A DNA stretch of 64,000 nt from Rhypophila decipiens (taxonomy: Eukaryota > Ascomycota > Sordariomycetes > Sordariales > Naviculisporaceae): positions 310,001 through 374,000 of the forward strand of contig MU858058.1 in assembly GCA_033297075.1 (NCBI GenBank), given 5' to 3'. The position numbers and the translations under genes were made by a program. Below are positions 42,422 through 54,129 of this stretch, piece by piece (the first letter of the stretch is position 1; each line of letters begins with the position of its first letter). The notes beneath the pieces were generated by a model, which was not told where the DNA came from, did no database searches, and was given only the letters and a program-made list of their open reading frames with translations.

Positions 42422-45400
42422 ATGGGTTCACCCCCACCACCACCACGGCAAACACGCTGGTCAGGGATACTTCCAGGCATCGCATCCATTTTCAACCGCC
42501 CTACACCAGACTCTTACGAGAATTGCGACGACACAAATGCGCGAGGACATACTCCGGAGCTCTCGCGTCCGTCAAACTCAATGACTCACAACAACCTGAG
42601 CGAGCATCTTTCTTGGCTGCAAAACACGAACCAGACGCGACCAACGGGACCCTCGTTCACCTGTCCCCCAGTCTCGGCCCCCACTGCGTCGTCCAACTTC
42701 GAGATTTCTTCCGGAGCATTCGCACACCCGCATCCACGTGCTGCCACAATCAGTCATTCGACAGGACGGGCAGGAAGAGATTCATCCTATCCTTCCCTCC
42801 CCCATTCAGCCCCGCCACGTCCCGTTCAGTCTACCCCGGCGAACCTAACTTGCTCTGAGGATGTTCGTGGCCCAAGTCAGCCAAATCACGGCGGTACGGA
42901 GGTAGTGTCAACTGTCCGCGCCATGGCGAAGCTCTCATCCAACTCCGTCTCGAACCGACCTTCATTGGTCACCAAGCACCATGCCCAACAGCCTCGGCAG
43001 CAACAGCAACAACAACAGTCTCAACTATTGACCCCAAAGTCCGCCACCGCTGGCCGAGCCTCGTTCCAGCAAGCATACTCGGCTTCCTTGGCCCGCGACT
43101 CCCCTTCGATTGCCGAGCATTCCCGGAAGAAGACCTTGACGGTTCCCTACCAGAGCCTTAAGACTTGCTCACCAGATCTTACACCTGATGATCCCGATCT
43201 GGACGCCGTTTGCTCAGATCCTGTCGACTTGACGGAAGACGATCCTCATCATGGTTCCAGCTCGGTTGTGGGGTATGGGGAGGATGACATGGTCTCGCAA
43301 ACAGGAGGGCAGACGAAAAGGGGGAAGCAAGTCTCGAGACCAGCACCTGCCAGGCATCCTGATATGTCCGACCAACATGCCGACGGTCCCTTTCCTGATA
43401 TCATGTCCCTCTTGAATAAAAATTCACCCCCACCGTCTAATCAGCCATCTGTATCGACCGAAAATAGCAGATCTCAGTCCGTTGCTGCGAGCGGTGTCTC
43501 TGAAGTGACGCGGAAGTCCAGCGAGAGAAGAAACCCGTTTCAAGATGATAGCGAGGATGATGACAGCTCACCATCCCCCTCCAGTGCGAGAACGACGACG
43601 CGTGTTACTTCATCGGGCCTGTCCGTTTTGGGCCGCAAACGCAAGCCAGACAACCAGCCAGCCACGGATCCTCCCAAGACCAACACGGATGGGACTGGCT
43701 CGAAAAAGCCTCGCCGAAGCTCCATTGTATACGACTCCGAAGACGAATTCCAGACACCTCCAACTCATCTCTCCATGCGTAATGGTGGATCCAGTTTTAC
43801 CTCACACCAGAGCTGTGGAAGTACCACCAGAGAGCTGGAGCTGGAAGGATATGTCTCTGGGAGCCGCCCATCCTCGAGGCAATCCTCCGACCACCAGACC
43901 AAGACCTCGGAGCCGGAATCATACATGGAGCCGAAGATGGAATCAGATGACGGCGAAGATGAGGTTATGCCGGACGCTTTGCCCTCTCCCAAACCTAACT
44001 CGGACAAAGGCACGTCCCAAGACTCTGACATCGAGCGAAATAAGCACGTGTTGAAGTTGCTTCTGGACAACCCCTCCGTTGTTGAGAGAAGGCTACGGTC
44101 GGTTAAGGAGCAGTTGCAGAGGAACCACGAAGAATTTATGAAGTGTGCTCGTGAAGGAAAGCCCAAGGAAGTCCGGGACAGACTTCGTAAGGAGCGAGAG
44201 CCGATGGATCAACAAAGGAAGGCCCTCTCGGATATTCTGGCTGGGCAAACAAGCTACAAAGATCTGAGCAACAAGCGCGAGGCTCTTATAGCAGAGTTGG
44301 GAGCCGCCTATAGTGAAGGTCTGGACACAGAGGCCGAGGAGCAACAGCTGGATGATTTGTCTGCCGAAATACGCTCCAAGGAGACTTTACTGATAAGTAG
44401 CCTTCTGACTGCTGGCATTGACGATCTTGATTTCCTCAAGGATCCCAACGATTCTATCGCTGCTCCGGATTCGCCCACCCCGATAGTCTTTGCTACTCAG
44501 CCTTCCCGCAAGTTTCGCATCCCTTCGCTGTCTACCGAAGCTTCGGCCATCCCCGAGTACAACTCTCAGGTCATTCTACAGACCCAATCGAACTATGGGA
44601 GCCAACGGGTGCAAGCTCCCCAAGATATCCAACCACAAGCAGCCGCTCCCGCAATAAAGTCCAAAACATCCAAGACTATCGAGGCAGATATCGCTGTGGA
44701 ACGGTCTTTTATCGAGATTGACGACTCTGTGTTCGATGAGGATGACGCATTTTTGCAGTTGGAGGAGCCGCCGGTTGCTCCTTTCTCGAAAGTATCGCAG
44801 TTTCGTAGACAAAGCCCGGCCAAAGTTGCACCCGCGCCCGCGCCGGCACCCAACTATATCGAGGAGTATCCTGATGATGATGAGGACATGCTTGAGGCCC
44901 TACAGGACTTTGAGCGACGGTCCGGCTCTGCTCCCAGAGTCGACGCGGCTCGCGGCAAGTCTGTGCTTTCAGAACTGTCGGGTAACGCCCGGCCGTCTAT
45001 AAAACCCAGGCCTCAAGCGAAAAAGGTTACCTCTGTGCAGCCTCGACCGTCGATACCACCCGAGCTGATGCGGTATCCATGGTCCGCAGATGTGCGCCGG
45101 GCTCTGAAAGATCGGTTCCGGATGTCTGGATTCAGACACAACCAACTCGAAGCAATCAACGCCACGCTTTCCGGCAAGGATGCATTTGTTCTGATGCCAA
45201 CGGGAGGTGGGAAATCATTATGCTACCAGCTCCCGGCTGTTCTGAAAAGTGGCAAGACGAGAGGTATCACTGTGGTCATTTCTCCCCTTCTCAGCCTGAT
45301 GCAAGACCAGGTTGAACATCTAAAGGCGCTGAACATCAAAGCTGTGGCGTTCAATGGGGACATGCCGGCTGACCAGCGCCGGCATTTCTTCTTGTTGTTT

Positions 45401-47943
45401 GAACATCCATCTCCCGAGCTTGAATTGCAGCTGCTCTATGTCACTCCCGAGATGGTTAACAAGAGCCAGGCTTTTATTAATGGGCTTACGAAGCTCTATC
45501 AGAACAGCAAACTGGCTCGGATCGTCATAGATGAAGCTCATTGCGTCAGCCAATGGGGCCATGATTTCCGCCCGGACTACAAACTCCTGGGCAAGGTTCG
45601 GGACCGACTACCTGGCGTTCCCGTCATGGCCCTCACTGCTACTGCGACCAAGAACGTTATCATGGACGTACAGGTCAACCTCAGGATGAAAGATTGCGAG
45701 GTATTTACACAGAGCTTCAACCGGCCAAACCTATACTACGAAGTTCGAGTCAAGAAAGGAGCTATAGTGGACCAAATTGGCGAGCTGATCACCAGGAATT
45801 ATCCGGACCAGACTGGCATTGTGTATACACTCTCGCGGTCGGCTGCCGAAAGCACGGCCAAGAACCTTCGCGAGAAATATAACATATCAGCGCAGCACTA
45901 CCACGCCTCTGTGGATTCCAACCTGAAGGCACAAGTACAGAAAGATTGGCAAACGGGAAAAACCAAGGTGGTTGTCGCCACCATTGCTTTCGGAATGGGC
46001 ATTGACAAGCCAGACGTTCGCTTCGTCATTCACCAAAATATGCCCAAGTCTCTCGAGGGCTACTACCAAGAGACTGGTCGGGCTGGGCGAGATGGCAATC
46101 CGTCTGATTGCTATCTCTACTTCAATTATGCCGACATCACAAGCCTGAGAAGAATGATAAGCAATGGTGATGGCGACTACCACCAAAAGGAAAGACAGCA
46201 TAATATGCTGAACCGTGTCGTTTCGTTCTGTGAGAACACTAGTTCATGCCGGAGGGTGGCAATCTTGCAATACTTCCACGAGGTGTTCCAACCCGAGGAC
46301 TGCAAGGCCGGCTGCGATAATTGTCGGACCGGAAGGACCAATGGAGTTACCGATTTAGAAGACTTCACCGCGCACGCCGTCGCCCTGCTCGAGATTGTTC
46401 GATCCGAGGGCGCTCTTCCTCTGGGAAAGCTAGCTGATGTTTTGATAGGCAAAAGGCCGGGAGAGAACCGAAACGTCAAGAATTTTGGATTCGCCAAAGA
46501 GCTGGGTCCACACGAAGCCCAGAGGCTCATCGTCGCCCTCCACGGCGCGGGCGGGCTAGGCGAGGATAACAAGGTGAACAAAGGCAGCTTTGCCATAACC
46601 TACTATGTTGTAAGTTGCCCGCTATGATTTATTCCTTCGAATGAACACCAGTCGCTGATATAATCCCACCTCAGCTTGGTCCAAAAGCTCAAAAGTTTTT
46701 TAATGGAGAGTGCAAGTTGCAGTTGGAGGTCTGGAAGCGTGCATCCGACTCTCGACTTAAGAAGAGGGGTCGGTCAGCTCTCCCAACCACAGAGACTCTG
46801 GATTTGGCCCCTGACCCAGCTCCGGCACGTATGGTGCCACCTTCAACAATGGTCTCGTCGCCCGTTCGCGCCAGGTCCAAGAGACGCAAAACCCTCGGAG
46901 CGGACCGGCTATCGACCCCTAGATCTCTGGATAATGAAGCCGAGTCTCGTGCTCCTCTGCATGCGAACGGGTATGAAAAGGATGACTTTGTGGTTTCAGA
47001 CGATGACCACCACGCCTTTGAGCCCGTGGCGCCGCATCATCTGAGGCCTTCTACTTCAAACATTCGGCGGCAACAAACGCTACACGAGCTAGGCCCGCCT
47101 ATTTCCAAGGATCAGCTGAGTCGACGGGGACCATCTAATGCCATACACGAAGCAGCCGTTGAGAGCTTTCTTGGGCAGGCGGGGGAACTCGAGGAGCGCC
47201 TTCGGAATGATAATGGTCTCCGCAGGAATCTTTTTACAGAGCAACAATTCCGCGACATGGCCATCAATTGGACAACGACAGTCAAACGAATGTATACCAT
47301 TCCTGGGATCGACAAGGAAAAGGTTGACAAGTATGGAATTCGTTTCCTCCCGTTGCTGAATAAATGCCATCGGCACTATCAGGAAATGATGGGGACTAAA
47401 ACCAGCTCTGCTGCTGAGCCCTCCAATACCGTCCGCGATGTTGTGGACCTGATTAGTTCAGACGAAGATGAGGTTTTCGATGGGGACGATATTGATTTCG
47501 ACATCGAGGAAGACCAAGAGGAGGCTCTTGAATCCTCCCGCTTCTTCCATGGCCGCGACCATGGTGCCGGCCCTGCGCCTGCTCGTGCCAAGACGGAGCG
47601 ACCATCGGCCGCGCCATCGGAAAGCAACTGGTTCGAGCAGTTTGAGCGACTGAACAGCCAGCAGCCCCCCTCTCGACCACAAGCGACGACAATGACGAAG
47701 AAGAATACCGCATGGAAGGGAGGAGGAAAGAATAGATTTGGGAAGAAATATAGCGGGCGCCCGCGAGCTCCATCTGCTACGCGATCGTCCTCGTCAGGAG
47801 GTGTCACCAAACGGAAGACAACAAGTGCCCGCCGCAGCGCCGGAGCCAGTGGAGGTACCAGCGGTGCGAAGGGAAAAGGCTCTGGGGCCAAGAAAGGGGG
47901 CGGCGGCGGCTATGGAAGCGGCATATCTACCATGCCAATCTGA
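42422..47943 (+). CDS. RecQ family DNA helicase, Sgs1/BLM/QDE-3 type
   Basis: Two exons, 42422-46609 and 46675-47943, with a 65-nt intron in the RQC region, give 1818 aa. The enzyme is a nuclear 3'-5' DNA helicase that unwinds recombination and replication intermediates, usually with Top3 and Rmi1. Residues 1-880 are largely disordered and Ser/Pro/acidic, with a short poly-Gln at about 195 and a helical segment at about 540-660. The helicase core follows: TGGGKSLCYQLP (about 927), IDEAHCVSQWGHDFRPDY (about 1035) and QETGRAGRDG (about 1216). The RQC zinc site is visible in CKAGCDNC and a winged-helix part. The HRDC domain lies near 1580-1620 (TTTVKRMYTIPGIDKEKV). The C terminus is basic and Gly-rich. 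Size and layout match Neurospora QDE-3, which acts in repair and in quelling; orthology is inferred. Confidence 0.93.
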
Positions 47944-49368
47944 GAAGTGCATGGTCGTTGCAATGGGTGCTTTTTATTTTGCCAAGTTCTTTTGGAGTGT
48001 GGTTGCATTTTTTTATGGCTTTTGTGTGTAAGCATATGCATTGGTAGGCCGGCAGCAAGCAACTTTCACAGAACCCACCGGCGTTTTTCACTTCTTCGAC
48101 TGTCGTTCAGAGGTCATTCAACGAATTTTTACAAGATGGAGAAAATGAGGAGTAATGATATTTTTGGGAGGAGGAAGTTTTCCCTGGGTATTGGTGGTGG
48201 TGGTGGAAAAAAGGAAGAAATGCTGAAGGGATGAGGTAGCTTAATGACATTATTTGCTTTTTTTGGGGCGTCGCAATTTTTTCTTTCATACACCAAGCCA
48301 GATTTACGTCTATACTTATTTGCCTTTATGTATATACCTTTATACTTCTATTGTGCATCTTTTATATCTTTTTATTCCTAACAAAAAGCGATGGATTTAA
48401 GGAAGGCGAAATGGAAGGAGACAGATAGACAGACAGTGGAAATATTGGGGAGTTGAGTGAGTGCTACGAAGGCCTTATGGGTTGGTTGTCTTCTGGGATG
48501 ATTTTCTTGGAGTTTGAAGAAAGGACATGAGATGCTTGCTATAGCATTCGTTTTTTTTCGTGGGATGGGACCGACCATCACCGACGAGTTGAGCATCATG
48601 AGCAAGGCAGCATATCACGGGCAAGAGCACTTGACCCGAGCGTTGTTATTTTTCATTTTCATTACTTTCGTTCCCACATCTTTAATTCTTCTGGTCGGAC
48701 GGTCGGTCGGCGTTTTGGGGTGGGTCGCGACGTCTGCGGATACTTGACCTGTTATTTATCTTCATACCCAAGGGTGTAGGTATCTAGTTATTCTCAATTA
48801 TCATCAGCAGTGGTGTTTTTGGTGTGCACTGTCCAATCCATCGACACGTAATCTGACGTCTTGACATGACCAAGTTGGGAATTTCGTACAACCATGACAA
48901 GAGGTGCCCGTCCCTTTCTCTGCCACTCATATCAGGTTACTAAAGGGGGCGGCACAGCCGCGAAGGACGGATAAGGGAGGGCAACTCCAGACAAGTCATT
49001 ACATTGGGATTGATCAAAAAAGAATAAAAAAGGAAATATGGTTGGTATATACGGGAGTAGAATGGATAGAAATAATACCTCGTCCACTTGCACCACCTTG
49101 GCAAGAATTAAAATAATAAGTAAAAAATTAGGGTGAATGCCATCTTCGTCTAATGTTCTGTTCTGTCCTTGCCACACTGTCCACCAAAATGCTGTCGACC
49201 GGAAAAAAACGTGGACAAGAACAGACGCAGCAACGTGTAATACATACAACGAACGGAACCCAAAAAAGTTCAAGCGTATAACATCTTCAGCAAGAACTTG
49301 ATAGAATGAAACCCAAAAAAGCCACCAAAAGTCTCTGGGGGAAATGCATGACAAAGCGCCCTCCCTGG
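47944..49368. other. Convergent intergenic region
   Basis: This lies between the RecQ gene and the Ser-rich protein gene. It has T-rich tracts and small low-complexity patches (48000-48400). No gene is seen. Confidence 0.5.
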
Positions 49369-51120
49369 CTACCTCGGCAGCTCGGAAGCAATCTCCTCTC
49401 GCACCTTCCTGCACCACTTGAGAATGGCATCTTCAAAATCGACCCATAACTGCGGGCCCGAGTTATACTGCAGGCCAAGAGGATCCGCCTTGAGCAGGAC
49501 CTCCCAGCGCAGCTCCGCGGCCTTGATCCAGTAGCGCAGGTTATCCGCCGCGCGATACGGCTTCTGGGTATCGGTGTGGAAGGTAGGTATGGCCCCGAAT
49601 CGTCTCCTAGACTTCCGGACGGCGCAGTTGTGTAATTGTACCAGCCGCAGACCGTTCTGCAGAGATGCCAGGAAATCCGTGGGGAGGGTCTGCTCCTCCA
49701 ACGGGAGATTCCTGTCGATAGGAGTCCACGTGGGCAGAGGTGTCATGTCCTTGACAGGATCAGGGCAGCCCGCTAGCATGGATCGTAAGAAGGCCTCCTC
49801 ACGCGCGACAGGACGGTCCTCCCAGCCCTTGTCGTTGAGCCATGTCCAACCTGCACGTTCCTCGGCTTCCGCCGCCTCCATCTCATCTTCCGTCGCCAGC
49901 AAGGCATGCAGTCCCGAGATCCAGCCATCCATAATGTGAAACTCTTCTGCCCGCATGCCTCCGATGAATCCTCGAGTGGCCATCCGTTTCAGCACCTCCA
50001 TGACCGATAAAAGCTCGCCGCGAATTTCCTTCTCGGACTTGATAGCATCGAGGCGATCCGGCCGTTCATGTGATGTATAATATATTTTCGCTGCCCTGAT
50101 TGCCAACGTCATCACGTCCAGGATGTGCATGCCCTGAATCTCATGCCAGCCAGGCGGAGATGTCAACTTTTTGCCCTGCTCCGATGACTGCGAGGGGGTC
50201 TCATTTTCAGTATTGGTTTCTGGTGGAGGAGAGTTCGCATCCTTGGCCTCAATCAGTGCTTTTGATGCCGCATCGAGGGCACTTGTTAGGTCTGCCCTTA
50301 GTTCGGCCATTGACGGAGGCTTTGGTAGTGGTTTCTCTCTGTAGTTATACGTGCTTGCTGTGGGAGGTAACATGGGGGGTTCGTGTTCGTCGAAGCCATC
50401 AGAGTAGTAATCCCCCTCAAGGTCGTCCGGATGCTGGTCCTCGATGGGCGACTCAACCACCGACCCTGGACCAAGACCACCCGAACTAAAACCGCCGGGC
50501 CCCAGCAGATCTGGGCTGCTTCCCATAGATGCGTAGCTCGAGTCGTGATCGTTGCCGAAGGTCTTTGGTGTTGTCAAGAATGTCGGGCTGTTCAGAGCAG
50601 AGAGATCGAGCGTCTTTGCTTTTTGTTGCCGTTTCCGAGCCAGCTGGCCACCTTTACCGTCGAGGAGGCCTGTTCGAGCAAAATAGTACTGCAAATGTGC
50701 AATACTGCCCAAGCTCAACACGCTCTCTCGTGATCGTGCACTTGCCGCAAAATCGGTGCCTTGCGGACGCATGAAGCCTCTCCGCCTACTTGCCCCGCCT
50801 GCAGACTTGGCCGTGTCCAAACTGCCTGTGGATTGCCTATATCGAAGCACATGGCCGCTGGTACTGATGTCGGATGGACGAGATGATTGGTAGCTCCCAG
50901 ACGATTGTCTCGAGAAAGCCGATATGTCGCTACCAAGAGACTCGCGTACGTTAGATGACGAGATGCTGGTAGCAGAGGCTAGGGAGAAGTTGGATGCGGT
51001 CGAAACACATCGCGGGTATTTCGAGGAAGCTCCGAGTGCAGCGGTAGGAAAGGCATCCGGCTCGGGAGAGTCGCACCGCACAGTCGGGGTAATTGGGGGC
51101 TCGTCCGGAGAGGTAGTCAT
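49369..51120 (-). CDS. Conserved-looking Ser-rich protein, unknown function
   Basis: A single exon of 583 aa from ATG 51120. Residues 1-300 are Ser/Gly-rich and disordered, with many SxxS and RxxS sites of the kind phosphorylated by cell-cycle or AGC kinases. A basic KRQQKAK patch lies near 163. Residues 310-583 look folded and helical (GMHILDVMTLAIRAAKIYY, GFIGGMRAEEFHIMDGWISGL, LRYWIKAAELRWEVLLKADPLGLQY, ending in LWVDFEDAILKWCRKVREE). There is no membrane segment or enzyme motif. I do not recognise the domain. The low-complexity head and helical tail recall fungal cortical or signalling proteins, but no function is proposed. Confidence 0.8.
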   Translation of the reverse strand: MTTSPDEPPITPTVRCDSPEPDAFPTAALGASSKYPRCVSTASNFSLASATSISSSNVRESLGSDISAFSRQSSGSYQSSRPSDISTSGHVLRYRQSTGSLDTAKSAGGASRRRGFMRPQGTDFAASARSRESVLSLGSIAHLQYYFARTGLLDGKGGQLARKRQQKAKTLDLSALNSPTFLTTPKTFGNDHDSSYASMGSSPDLLGPGGFSSGGLGPGSVVESPIEDQHPDDLEGDYYSDGFDEHEPPMLPPTASTYNYREKPLPKPPSMAELRADLTSALDAASKALIEAKDANSPPPETNTENETPSQSSEQGKKLTSPPGWHEIQGMHILDVMTLAIRAAKIYYTSHERPDRLDAIKSEKEIRGELLSVMEVLKRMATRGFIGGMRAEEFHIMDGWISGLHALLATEDEMEAAEAEERAGWTWLNDKGWEDRPVAREEAFLRSMLAGCPDPVKDMTPLPTWTPIDRNLPLEEQTLPTDFLASLQNGLRLVQLHNCAVRKSRRRFGAIPTFHTDTQKPYRAADNLRYWIKAAELRWEVLLKADPLGLQYNSGPQLWVDFEDAILKWCRKVREEIASELPR

Positions 51121-54100
51121 GCTGTCGAATTCGAGAATTGGGTGACGATGCGAGGAAGCTGGTGTATGGTGAACGAAGTGGAGTGTGGACTTTGGATTCG
51201 TTCGCCTGAGGGGTTGGGTATGGGTGGACTAATTGATCGGGGGGCCGGAACGACGCGTGAAGCTCAGAGGGAAAAGAGAATAGCCAAAAAATCGTGCCAC
51301 TCGACGATGATGGCGGGGACGAAGGTAAACTCTATTGTAGTGGTATGCAACAATGCATCCGAGGTCCAAGTCAGAGGAACGTAGGATTGACGATAGGTAT
51401 TCGTAGAGCGACCGGGCCCCGCGTAACCGTCGAGAACTTCAGCGTCGGAAGGTGCAGACTGGGGAAGAGGTTAATACAGAGGGCGAAAGCGAGTCATGTG
51501 GCAGGCAAGACCAAAGGACATGTGTAAGGTATGTTGACGGCATTCAAATGGCATTCTTGACAAGCTCGCAACGGCCCAGCAACGAGACGAGATGACAACG
51601 GATTGAAAGTGGATTGGTGTTTTGTGACCCTGACACTGTTAATGGCCACTGGTTGGAATTAATTTGCTCGGCTTATTAGTCTTTGCCCGCGTTCAAACCG
51701 ATCGCCCTGAAGCCAGTCGTTCTTTCCGGCTTTGATAGGGGAGTCTGGCAAGGGACGAAGGAGCATTTATTGCCCATTTGTTGATCAAACACGTCACTGA
51801 CACGAGGCATAAAAAAGTGTCAAGGTTTGGAGTATTACCGAATATGACACTTTCATGTTCTCCAACTCCGACGGCTCACCGGCATGCAGAGCAGCTACCA
51901 ACCCTGCCCCTCTCGCTGAAGAAGTTTATCCAGCCTTGTAGGATACAGCTCGCTGGCCATCTCCCCGCATCGGTTTTCGAACAAGAATCGAAGCCCGCTC
52001 GCTGTGGTGTGTGGCTCCGAGTGTTGAAACGCGGTAGAACAACACCCCTGAAAGAAAACAAACCCCATCTGTCTGATACCAAAAGTGGGTATCCCGAGCT
52101 ACGGGATTAACGCAGCGGGGGACATGTCCAGAACAGAGGTACGTACCTCACTCCGTGCCATTTGATGCTTGGCACTGTGGATGCAAGAGAGAAGAACAGC
52201 GGTTGGAACCTCGGGAACCTGCAGAAAGAAATGGGGCATGATGCATGCATTCCCGCTGCCTTTTTATATTGTGGGGTTCAGTTTTATATCGGGGCGCATT
52301 TGTCCCAGATAGTAAAAGGGTTATCGTTGATGTTGTCAATAGTTTCTAGCTTCAATGACAGAAAGCCGGAGTTTTGTGTGAGCCTCGTAAGGCTGAAAGA
52401 GAGCCTGCTCGTTTACTGTGGTACTGTACGTACATTTGTTGTATATCCGTACTGTGAAGAGACTGTGAAGAGCAATGATCAGTAAGGTGGAATAGCTTCT
52501 GAAAATGTGCCACCAAAGACCTTGCCACTGTTGCTCACCTGGGCCTATGGGCCAAGAGCAGAGAAAGCTTTGCATTTTGTTTCCTCTGGTCAAAAGCGTC
52601 CTCTTCAGACATACAAAGCCTCATTCATGCCTTTCTTTTCCTTGGGTTCACCTCAAGATACGACGGTCCAGAGAGCAATGAGTATCCTGGCCATACTGGA
52701 CCATACTGTAAAGAGCTGCGTTAATCTCCAAGTATCCCTGTGCTTTCCAGCTCTTTCGCCCATTTGGGAGTTTATCGATTCGACCACGAGGACAACTACC
52801 GTCATGGCTACGACGCTGTAATTCGATTTTCACTCCATCACATGGTTGTCACCAAGCCCGTGTGGGAGGTTCCTGGGTCGGAGGCGCGGTTGGTCCTCCC
52901 GAGTCCCACGATTGCCTCCCAAACCGACTTCCAGATCCTCATTTTAGCGACCTCGACGATGGTTTGGCAATCTCGTCAGGCACAGGTACACACCACAACA
53001 GCTGCGTCTCGCCATCGGATGCAGATGGCAAGGTGCAGCAGAGCGCCCCAGCGTAGCACAGCGAGTGGAATACGGATTCTAGACGGAGTATTTTAGACTA
53101 GGTTCCCAGGAAGGACAATAGTGTGATAAATGTGGAAGAAAAGGCAATTTAAAAAGCGTTGTTCCAAGATACCGGTAAAAAAAGAATCTTTATAACGACC
53201 ACTCCCAGAACCAGCGCCTGTTTCAGACTTTTCTATTTCCTTCTTTTTGGGCTCTTGTTCAGAGACCGATCCAAGAACTCCTCCGCGTGTTCCAGAATCC
53301 AGCCCATTCGTTTGACCTCAATAAATTAAGCCCATTTCCCGGGTCCCCATACACTCTCTTGCCGATTTCTTGGACCAACACTATCGGCCACGAAGCCACT
53401 CAGCAGACTGGCCTCTCTCGCAACTTTATGCCTTGAGAATACCTTCGTCGGAAATTTCGAACATTCCTTACAAGCCACGTTATCCCCTCTTCTCTAGTTT
53501 CTTTCATCCATTACCCGTTGTGTCACTCTAGCAGACGTTTTTTTCTCAGGACCAAATTGCGTCGCCATTTTGCCGACGTTTTCTAGGAGTTCCTTACAGT
53601 TCTGGAACGAGTTCGCTCAACGGGCGTCCTGCAGGCACGGATTCAATCTCCCAATCGCACTTGCCCGGGCTTCGATCCAGCTCTGAACCCGGCACATGCA
53701 ACAACACCCCACTAAAAATATGTCACCAGCTTCACAGCTTGCTCGGTAGCCTTTGAGCAACGGCGACCTGGGGAATGACTGGAGGTGCATGAACCTATCA
53801 ATACGTTACCTCAACGACCGCAAAGTGGTGACTTGAACTTCACCTCTCTTCTAGCCCGAATCAGGACCCCGAGTCGGGCTCTCGAGCTCCAAAGTTCTCC
53901 TTTGGGAGAATAGAGGACAGCCTGGACAGTTGCTCCAAAACGTGCATCTTGCTCCCTGCAGCCGGCCTCTTTACGCGCCTCCAACGGTCCAGCCTGTAAT
54001 AACCGCGACAGGTCGACAAGACGACACGGCCCACTGGCGGACGCGAAACCCCGTCCAATACGACCAGACCAGCTTACATTTGTTTTTACCTTTCCCAGTG

Positions 54101-54129
54101 TACCCACAGGGCTTCGCGGGCGCCGATAA
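51121..54129. other. 3.0-kb intergenic region, divergent promoters
   Basis: This separates the divergent Ser-rich protein gene and KAR9. Open frames are short and unrecognised. The last kilobase is pyrimidine-rich and contains a five-codon upstream ATG frame at about 53777, compatible with a long KAR9 leader (inference). Confidence 0.5.
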
